NCBI GenBank assembly: GCA_020746835.1
Contig: JAGPNK010000005.1
Coordinates: 682,001 to 746,000, forward strand
Reading direction: 5' to 3'
DNA length: 64,000 bases
Origin: Stachybotrys elegans
Lineage: Eukaryota; Ascomycota; Sordariomycetes; Hypocreales; Stachybotryaceae
Shown in pieces: positions 56,867 to 64,000 of this stretch. Each line of letters opens with the position of its first letter. The first letter of the stretch is position 1. A program made the translations under genes and the position numbers. The notes beneath the pieces were generated by a model. The model was not told the origin of the DNA. It was given only the letters and a program-made list of their open reading frames with translations, and did no database searches.

Positions 56867-58564
56867 ATGAAGTTCAGTCTCCTCTTCCTTGGCCTCCTGG
56901 CCGGAGCGGGCGCCATGCCCACCGCCGTGGCCCCCCTCGAGGAGCGTGCTGCAAAAGTCACCGTCGCCTTGCCCTCTGGCACTGTCATTGGCGACACTGT
57001 CCTGAAGGTCGAGTCCTTCAAGGGCATTCCCTTTGCCGACCCGCCCGTCGGTTCGCTGCGTCTACGGCCACCCAAGAGGCTGTCCCGGCCGTTGGGGACC
57101 TTTGATGCCACTGGCATTGCCCCTTCGTGCCCCCAGATGTTCCTCTCGAGCGATGCCCTCGGCGTCGTGGGCGGTGTCCTGACGGATCTCCTCAGTATAC
57201 CCTTCCTGCAGCCCGTCGCAGGCCAGGAGGACTGCCTGTCCGTCTCGGTGCAGCGTCCCGCAGGCACCAAGGCCGGCGACAAGCTCCCCGTGCTGTTCTG
57301 GATCTTTGGCGGCGGCTTCGAGCTCGGCTCTACGCTCATGTACGACGGCACGAGCCTGCTGACGACGGCCGTCGACCAGAACCAGCCCTTCATCTTTGTG
57401 GCTGTCAACTACCGCGTTGCCGGCTTCGGCTTCATGCCCGGCGCCGAGATCCTCCGCGACGGCAGCGCCAACCTCGGCCTGCTCGACCAGCGCATGGGGC
57501 TCGAGTGGGTGGCGGATAACATTGCGGCGTTTGGCGGCGACCCGGACAAGGTCACCATCTGGGGCGAGTCGGCCGGTTCCATCTCCGTCCTTGACCAGAT
57601 GGCTCTCTATGGAGGCAACGCCACCTACAACGGTAAGCCGCTCTTCCGTGGCGCCATCATGAACTCGGGAACCATGGTCCCTGCCGACCCCGTCGACTGC
57701 CCCAAGGGCCAGCACATCTACGACACCGTCGTCCGCAACGCCGGTTGCGCCGGCCAGGCCGACACTCTCGCTTGCCTGCGCGGCCTCCCCTATAACAAGT
57801 TCCTCCAGGCCGCCAACTCGGTTCCAGGCCTCTTGTCATACAGCTCGGTGGCCCTGTCCTACCTCCCGCGCCCTGACGGCGTCGTTCTCCCGGACTCGCC
57901 CGACCGCCTCGTTGCCCAGGGCCGTTACTACGCCGTCCCCATGATTGTCGGCGACCAGGAAGACGAGGGCACCCTCTTCGCCCTCTTCCAGCCCAACCTG
58001 ACCACCACCAACGAGATGGCCCAGTACCTCAAGGACTACTTCTTCCCGGCCCCCTCCATGCAGCAGCTCCGCGACATGGTCGGCAACTGGAACCCCATCC
58101 TCACCAACGGCAGCCCCTTCCGCACGGGCGTCTTCAACGAGTGGTACCCGGGCTTCAAGCGCCTCGCCGCCATACTCGGCGACCTTGTCTTCACCCTCAC
58201 GCGCCGCGTCTTCCTCGAGGTGGCCACCGAGGTCAACCCGGACGTGCCCGCCTGGTCCTACCTGGCCTCATACAACTTCGGCACGCCCGTCATGGGCACC
58301 TTCCACGGCTCCGATCTGCTCCAGATCTTCTACGGCATCCTCCCCAACAATGCCATGCGCAGCTGCCGCACCTACTACTACAACTTCCTCTACAACCTCG
58401 ATCCCAACGTCGGCGTCACCCGCTACGCCCGCTGGCCCAAGTGGACCGAGTCCAAGACGCTCATGTGGTTCGAAAAGGCCAACAGCAACTCCCTGCTCAA
58501 GGATGACTTCCGCCAGGGGAGTTCAGACTGGATCGCGGCCAATGTGGACATGATGCACGTCTAG
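56867..58564 (+). CDS. Secreted type-B carboxylesterase/lipase
   Basis: A single exon of 565 residues. The frame is open further upstream, but the ATG at 56867 begins a clear signal peptide (MKFSLLFLGLLAGAGAMP). The alpha/beta-hydrolase fold of the Candida rugosa lipase family is shown by FKGIPFADPPVG, EDCLSVSV, GGGFELGS (oxyanion loop) and GESAGS with nucleophile Ser235. The acid residue lies in GDQEDEGTLF, and the catalytic His in GTFHGSDLL. Cysteines fit the two family disulfides (SCPQ with EDCL; VDCPK with NAGC). N-glycosylation sequons NAT and NLT are present. It probably hydrolyses extracellular esters or lipids; the substrate is not predictable. Strong G/C bias at third positions suggests high expression. 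Confidence 0.92.
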   Translation: MKFSLLFLGLLAGAGAMPTAVAPLEERAAKVTVALPSGTVIGDTVLKVESFKGIPFADPPVGSLRLRPPKRLSRPLGTFDATGIAPSCPQMFLSSDALGVVGGVLTDLLSIPFLQPVAGQEDCLSVSVQRPAGTKAGDKLPVLFWIFGGGFELGSTLMYDGTSLLTTAVDQNQPFIFVAVNYRVAGFGFMPGAEILRDGSANLGLLDQRMGLEWVADNIAAFGGDPDKVTIWGESAGSISVLDQMALYGGNATYNGKPLFRGAIMNSGTMVPADPVDCPKGQHIYDTVVRNAGCAGQADTLACLRGLPYNKFLQAANSVPGLLSYSSVALSYLPRPDGVVLPDSPDRLVAQGRYYAVPMIVGDQEDEGTLFALFQPNLTTTNEMAQYLKDYFFPAPSMQQLRDMVGNWNPILTNGSPFRTGVFNEWYPGFKRLAAILGDLVFTLTRRVFLEVATEVNPDVPAWSYLASYNFGTPVMGTFHGSDLLQIFYGILPNNAMRSCRTYYYNFLYNLDPNVGVTRYARWPKWTESKTLMWFEKANSNSLLKDDFRQGSSDWIAANVDMMHV

Positions 58565-58919
58565 TTTGAGGACTAGCCCACAAAAAGAAGTAAAAGATAT
58601 AAAAACCCAAGGAAAAGAATTCATAATGTGTTGAAGGAAGGGTCAGGAATGACGAGATGACGGCGATGATGTTTATGAGATGAGACAACGGCAGTGTACA
58701 TTATTTCGGAAGTGATAGGGGTTGTATATATGCCATATGGTGCCAGGTTCCCTCAATGCAGCTTTGGCTCCTATTCACAACACCCGCACACTTGTTTCAT
58801 GGTAAATCGTTCGTAGTTGATTGTATCAATCTCATGGATAAATGGTAATTTTGATAAGAGGTTAAAGTACACTTCGCCGACCTAAATCAAGATCGTCGTT
58901 ATAATTTACAGCCTTGGAT
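58565..58919. other. Convergent 3' intergenic, esterase/aminopeptidase
   Basis: 355 bp, AT-rich, between converging stops. Nothing beyond 3' flanks was seen. Confidence 0.5.
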
Positions 58920-61900
58920 TCAGATGTAGCCGTTGGCGCCAAGCCACTCCTTGAGCACGGCGGCATCGCGGGCCTTGTAGGCAGCGCGTCCCCTGATCTT
59001 GTCCTTGACGGTGCCCAGGGTGCGGTCGAAGCTCTTGGTGTCCTTGTCCTTGAAGAAGGCATCGATGTCGTCAATGTAAGCAGTGTCAGTGAACTCGCGC
59101 AGACTGACGCTGATGAAGCGGTCCACGACGATGGGGTTGCCAAGCTTGGCGACGACGGCGTCCCAGTTGTTCTTGACAAACTCCCACTGGAGAGTGCGAG
59201 CGACAGAGTTGGCGGCAAGGCCAACACCCAGAACGTGCATGTCGGCACTGGGCACGGAATCCGAGGGAGGGGAGGCGTTGAAGTTGAAGGGGATGATGGC
59301 CGTCTTCAGAAGCTCAGTGTCCTTGACGAAGGCGAGGACACGGAGACTGATGAGCTTGCCGTCAATCGACTTGGTGGTGTACCACTCCTTCTTCAGAAGA
59401 GGGACGGCGCGGGCGGCATCCTTGTCCACGCCAGCGCGCCAGACAGATCCTCGGAGAGAGGGGTAGATAGGGTTGGCCTCGGGGTCCTCAGCCCAAGCAT
59501 TGAAGCGCTTCAGTGCCTCCTCGACAGTCCTGTCAATTGTTAGCTGAGTTCAGATCCACGCTTATTGCTGTACTTACGCGGGGTGCTTGCTGGCAATGGC
59601 CGTGCCAATGAGCTGCTTTCGCAGGATGCCAGTCAGGTAGTCCTCGCCTTCGGGGAAGTCCCAGCCAATCTCCTTGACCTTTTCATCGATGAGCTTGATG
59701 GTGAAGTTCTCAATGCCCTTCTTGATTGTCTCGTCCTCGGCAAAGACAGACTTGACCGAGCCGATCGAGTCCAGAACCTGGGACCACACCAGGCTGTGAG
59801 TCTCCTTGGAGAAGCCCTGAAGGAAAGTAAGGAGTGCGGCTGAAGTACCGTTACCGGAGAAGGCCAGATCGGCAGTGGATCCAATAATGGCAATCTTCTC
59901 CTCGGTGGTCAAGCGGTCAAGCTGAGTGCTCAGCTTAGCCAGTCTGGCGGGGGGGTAGTTGACACGGTAGAATCCGGTAGCGCCGCTGTTGAACTTGTAA
60001 AACTCATCATCGACGTCGCGAATCGTCTCCTCCTTGGTCTCGAGAGACAGGGTTGTGACGCCAGGCTCACCCTTCTTGCCCTCAAAGCCGAGAGGCACCC
60101 ACCAGACGGTAGTGTCATCTTCGGGCTTCACATCGCCAGTGGACAGGAAGCGAGACTGCTTGACGGAAAGCTGACCGGGCTCTTCGGCAACGGTCAAGAC
60201 GGGGTGGCCAATCTTGGAGATCCAGGGGTGCATAATCTCGTTGACGGGCTTGCCAGAGGCCTCACTCAGGGCATCCCAAAGAGCCTTGGTCTTTGCGTTG
60301 CCGTAGGCATGGGCCTTGAGGTAGTTGGAGACACCCTTGAGGAAGGTCTCGGTGCCGAGGTGGTTGGCCAACATGCGGATAGCAGAGCAGCCCTTGAGGT
60401 AGCTGATGGAGTCGAAAATCTGGTTGATGTCAAGCGCATCGCGGACAGGAACGTGGATGGGGTGACTGGCACGGATGCCATCCAGGCGGAAAGCACCCTC
60501 CATACCCTCGTTGACAAACTGAGCCCAGACCTGCCAGTCAGGGTGCAGGTGGTCGACAGCATGCCAGCCAACCCAGGTGGCGAAGCCTTCGTTCAGCCAC
60601 AGCTCATCCCACCAATCCATGGTGACGAGGTTTCCGAACCACTGGTGAGCCAGCTCGTGGGCAACAACGTAGGCGACCGAGTTCTTGAAGCGCGCATCGG
60701 ACGTCTTCTCGTCGAAAAGGACCTGGGTAGTACGGTAGGTAACGAGACCCCAGTTCTCCATGGCACCATGCGTGAACTCGTGGACGGCGAGCAGATCAGA
60801 CTTGGGGAGAGGGTAGTCAATGTCGAAGATCTCAGAGAAGAAGTCAATGATCTTGGGGGCATGCTCGAGAGCCCAGCGGCCCTGCTCCTTGAGACCACGG
60901 GTGGTGTAGACTCGAACGGGGATCTGCTTGCCGTTGTAGCGACGGTCGGTGAATGCCTCGACGTACTCAAAGTCACCGATGGCCCAGGCGAGAAGGTAGG
61001 AGCTCATGATGGGAGAAGTCTCGAAGGAAACCATCTGCCAGCCGTCCTTGGTGGGCTTGGTCTCCTTGACAGGCATGTTACTCAAGGCAACCTGATCAAC
61101 GGGGGTCTCAATCTCAAAGTCGAAGGTGGCCTTGAGGTTGGGCTCGTCAAAGCAAGGGAAGGCTCGGCGGGCGTCGCAGGACTCGAACTGGGTGCTGAAC
61201 ATGTAGTGCCACTCGTCGTCGTGGGGGACCGACTTGGCCGGAGTGGTGGTGGGCTTGTACTTGCTTCGGTAGAATCCAGCCATTTCGTTGTTCATGATAC
61301 CCTCAAACTCGATGGAGACGGAGGCCTTCTTGGAGACGGGCAACTCCTGGTCGAAGACGAGGGTTGCGCGCTGGGCCTTTTCATCGTAGGTGAAGTTTGT
61401 GGTTTCGAAAGCCTGAGAGGCCTTGGAGTGATCAACGGTAAGCTTGGCACTGAACAGCTTAAGCTCGAGGGTGTTGAGAACAATCTCCTTGGTGGGCTTG
61501 ACGATTTCGGAATCAATACTAGACGGGATGGGTGTGAGCGAGAGTGACTGTGGGCGATGGTGGCGGTGGCATGACCAAGGCGGGGTCATCGCGGGGCATC
61601 AGAAACATACACGACAGTGCCCTTGTAGGTCCAATCCTTGAAGTCGAGGTCCCTCAAGGAGACGAGGTAGTGGGAGGGCTTGACATTGTCGGGAAGAATC
61701 TCGCGGTCCGTCATCTTGTTAGGATTGGCGGCTCTGGCGTGGGCGGAACAAGCTCGCGAGGAAGCGAAAGGAAGAAGAAGACTGGCGTTGGGAGCTCGTG
61801 GTTAGCAAAGGCGGGGCAGAGCTCAAGATGGCGTGGCGCTTTGTGCAGACAAGAAAGAACAAAGTGGCAGGTTGGTATTGAGGGATGCACTCAAGCTCCA

Positions 61901-62335
61901 GGGAAAAATCAAATTTGGTATGAGGAGGGAGATGAGGGTGCAAGACGGGAGGCAAAATGGGAGAAACGGAATTGGCAAGAGAGGGGAACGTGAAGTGACA
62001 GGGGGGGTGTAGGTGAAGCTTTAGCTAAGGTGGGTAGGGCAGGTCGAGGGTCGAGATACTGGAGCTCCTCATAGCTGCCGTACATGACGCACATCGGCCG
62101 CCGCTAAAACGTACCTCCGGGGTAGACGACGGTTCTGGGCCTGCCGCGACAATGGGCTGTTGTTGTACAGGTGGAACACCTCAGTGGTAGCGAACGTTCT
62201 GGACTGCGATGCAGATGCAGATGCAGATGCAGATGCTGCTAGCAAAAGGCCCTTTGCGGGCCAAGGCAGGCTCGCGGATACCAGCGGCTGAGCCCACAAG
62301 CTCCGCCGGAGCGTTGGCAGCAGATGCCTCGACAT
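58920..62335 (-). CDS. ape2: M1 zinc aminopeptidase (Ape2/Aap1) with an optional mitochondrial exon
   Basis: The common exons are 61611-61733, 59578-61518 and 58920-59529. Translation from the ATG at 61714 (MTDREILPDN) gives an 884-residue cytosolic form. An upstream exon (62115-62335) starts MSRHLLPTLRRSLWAQ and is Arg/Ser/Ala-rich without acids until TTEVF. It joins in frame across a 381-nt intron (61734-62114), giving 964 residues with a mitochondrial-type presequence. The catalytic core has GAMENWGL (residue 286 of the short form) and HELAHQWFGN (322), with the third zinc ligand in NEGFATW. Yeast Ape2 and Aap1 trim N-terminal residues from peptides, and Aap1 affects glycogen. The ERAP1-like C-terminal domain is complete. 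Confidence 0.93.
62208..62239 (-). repeat. GCAGAT hexanucleotide repeat in the presequence exon
   Basis: About five tandem copies of GATGCA (+ strand) encode the alternating Ala-Ser run in the aminopeptidase presequence. Length changes would stay in frame and alter the targeting peptide. Confidence 0.85.
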
Positions 62336-62730
62336 CTTCGCGCGGCCCTTTTGTGTGGCGATGTGATGCAGCGGCACACACGCGCGTGGTGCTCGAGACG
62401 GAAAAAAGACCCCCTTCACGCCAACTCTGTGTCCATGCGCCTCAAAATAGGTAGGTACGGTAACAGTCGGCCCTTTCGGCGCGCCCAGTCAACAGGCGCA
62501 AGAGGGAATTGGCAGCAATGTCGTTTTGTCACTTGGGGATTATGGTCTGTGAAGGGAGAAATTAACGAAAAAGTCGACCCTTGAATGTCTAATCGACAGG
62601 TCCATCTCCGTCTTGATTGGCTACACATTGGGCTCCGGCGCTCAACTGTAAAGGGGCTAGTGGCCTCGGCCCATTAAACACCACCAAACACCATCATCAC
62701 TACTAATAAACTACAATCAACCCGTCATTA
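62336..62730. promoter_or_regulatory. Upstream region of the aminopeptidase gene
   Basis: 395 bp between the long-form aminopeptidase start and the stop of the APH-like gene. It contains a TAGGTAGGTAC motif (62448-62458). No gene seen. Confidence 0.5.
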
Positions 62731-63651
62731 TCACAACACGCTTTGTCCTTCACTCGTCTCCCAATCTCGCGACCCACTCGCCGCAGCGTAACCTAGGTCC
62801 TTAATGTTGGCTTCGCGGCCAAACTGATCCCGCAAGAACTTGGCCCGGCACTTCTCCAGCAACTGCGCATCTCTACCGTGGACTCCCGTCGCGATCCACG
62901 AAAACACCTTCCAACGCATCCTTGTGCCTCGATTCCAGTCCGTCCTCATAAAGCTATGCATCGCAGCATGCTCGAATGACTTGGGGTAGAACCCGGCATA
63001 GTCCCAGTTCATGAGCCACAGCTTCCCGTCAGCATCCAGCATGATATTTCGTGGCGAAAGATTGTGGTGGACAAAATTCATGCGGGACGCCGAATACCCA
63101 ATCTTGGGGCGTCTAACATGTTCTTTGATATCCTTCTCCTCCTCGCGCTCCATCGATTGAAATTCCATCCAAAATGTCAAGAAGGCGTTGATCTCCTTTC
63201 TCCCAGCCAGCTGCGGCAGTCCGTAAAAGTCTTGGAGGTAGAAGGATCTGCACTGGCCCGTCTCTAGGGACCCTGCCGTCTTCGATTGGACTGACTGCAT
63301 CTTCCTGATCATGCCACGAAGTTGCAGGGCAAGTCGCATGCTGCGAGTCCAGTCAAGATCGCTCCACAGGTGGTGCAGTGGTCCGCCGTATATCCTGTCC
63401 ATGACGGAATACGTCAAATTCCCATCACGAACAATTCTTCGAACGCAGGGAACGTGGACCCCGAGTTCGCTGGCCAGCTTCGTTGCCCTGGCAGCATCTT
63501 GGGCTGCATCGTTGTAGTAAAGCTTGGCAATGTAGAGTGGAGAAAGAAGAAAGATGTGACGAAGAGGGGCTTGATGTGGTGATGACTTGATGAAGCGAAG
63601 GAGCTCCGCGTCGCTGTAAGTGAACAGCTTTTCTTCTTCGAACACTGCCAT
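62731..63651 (-). CDS. APH-like (kinase-fold) protein lacking the catalytic Asp
   Basis: An intact single-exon frame of 306 residues from the ATG at 63651. The layout is that of fungal aminoglycoside-phosphotransferase-like proteins. There is an N-lobe with IAKLYY (possible nucleotide-binding Lys) and VPCVRRI, then a C-lobe with FVHHNLSPRNIMLD (residues 193-206) and LMNWDYAGFYP. In the family the catalytic loop is H-x-D-L-x4-N; here Asn197 stands at the Asp position, while the metal-binding Asn202 and the Asp of NWDYAG are kept. Hence it may be inactive or altered. The large fungal expansion of this family has few known substrates. No resistance role should be assumed. Confidence 0.82.
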   Translation of the reverse strand: MAVFEEEKLFTYSDAELLRFIKSSPHQAPLRHIFLLSPLYIAKLYYNDAAQDAARATKLASELGVHVPCVRRIVRDGNLTYSVMDRIYGGPLHHLWSDLDWTRSMRLALQLRGMIRKMQSVQSKTAGSLETGQCRSFYLQDFYGLPQLAGRKEINAFLTFWMEFQSMEREEEKDIKEHVRRPKIGYSASRMNFVHHNLSPRNIMLDADGKLWLMNWDYAGFYPKSFEHAAMHSFMRTDWNRGTRMRWKVFSWIATGVHGRDAQLLEKCRAKFLRDQFGREANIKDLGYAAASGSRDWETSEGQSVL

Positions 63652-64000
63652 ATTTGTAACGTATAAGTCTCATGTATTTGACTGACCGAAGATGAGTCGA
63701 GAGTCCTGGTTTGGGTGATTTTTTCATTATATAGTAATGAGCAAGAAGGTTGTATATCTAACTTTCCCATGCGCAACTTTGTTTGAAAAGTAGAAGCAGC
63801 ATTGCTCTGGAGCACTCCATTATAGAGTTGCCTACTATATGGCATTTCGGGAAAGGTCACTATAAAGTTGCTACACAATGCAGAGGTCACGAGGCGAGAT
63901 GTCATAGCCCCGGTCACGAGGTATGTCAACAATACTGGCCGTCTCTTATGCGTTGACGAAGTCCCCGGGCTCTGGCTGCAATGGTCAGTATCAGTGCCAG
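63652..64000. other. Right-edge flank
   Basis: 349 bp upstream of the APH-like gene to the window end. No gene or RNA recognised. Confidence 0.5.

Noticed and set aside
60204..61547. Plus-strand frame of 447 codons opposite the aminopeptidase
   Set aside because: Antisense shadow of a strongly conserved M1 peptidase exon.
62336..62419. Longer N-terminus for the aminopeptidase presequence
   Set aside because: The upstream start would be GTG; the first ATG in this frame is at 62335.
1..64000. A defence island, biosynthetic cluster, integrated virus or transposon
   Set aside because: No polymerase, integrase, transposase, synthase or clustered accessory genes were seen. The gene content is ordinary conserved fungal housekeeping.

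Overview
This window is nuclear DNA from a filamentous ascomycete. The evidence is short spliceosomal introns (about 47-110 nt, GTRNGT donors, CTAAC-like branch sites), Pezizomycotina-type proteins (striatin/PRO11, Dsc3, Vnx1-type antiporter, Candida-rugosa-lipase-like carboxylesterase), a fungal U3 snoRNA gene and fungal-style intergenic DNA rich in pyrimidine tracts. The protein set suggests a sordariomycete, possibly Hypocreales; that placement is inference. I see no transposon, virus, CRISPR array, biosynthetic cluster or signs of transfer. It looks like conserved core chromosome.

Layout, left to right: a doubtful partial gene at the left edge; ima1 (inner nuclear membrane, -) divergent from dsc3 (Golgi E3 ligase subunit, +); mtr4 (exosome helicase, -) divergent from cox8 (+); a PPR protein (-) divergent from rsm25 (mitoribosome, +); alg14 (-); striatin pro11 (-); tRNA-Asp(GTC) (+); mlh3 (-) divergent from a low-complexity fungal protein (+); vps11 (+, seven exons); a Pof1-like adenylyltransferase (+); an intron-containing U3 snoRNA gene (+); an MFS monocarboxylate-type transporter (-); a vnx1-like cation/H+ antiporter (-) divergent from rpt6 (proteasome ATPase, +); a DUF1989 protein (-); a gene-free stretch of about 5 kb; a rhodanese-PTP tyrosine phosphatase (+) with a long pyrimidine-rich leader; a TCP11/Sok1 protein (+); a secreted type-B carboxylesterase (+); an M1 aminopeptidase (-) with an upstream mitochondrial-presequence exon; and an APH-like protein (-) whose catalytic Asp is replaced by Asn.

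The genes form no single pathway. They cover RNA processing (mtr4, U3), mitochondrial function (cox8, rsm25, the PPR protein, possibly the aminopeptidase), the secretory and vacuolar system (dsc3, alg14, vps11, vnx1), proteolysis (rpt6, aminopeptidase) and signalling (striatin, PTP, TCP11). The observations most worth following are the spliced U3 gene, the alternative-first-exon arrangement of the aminopeptidase, the ATGA-overlapping uORF before dsc3, the pseudo-enzyme-like APH protein and a recurrent TAGGTACC-type intergenic motif.

Exon boundaries were placed by hand from splice consensus and reading-frame continuity. The summed coding lengths of all spliced genes are multiples of three. No alignment or database search was run, so family assignments rest on motif recognition.
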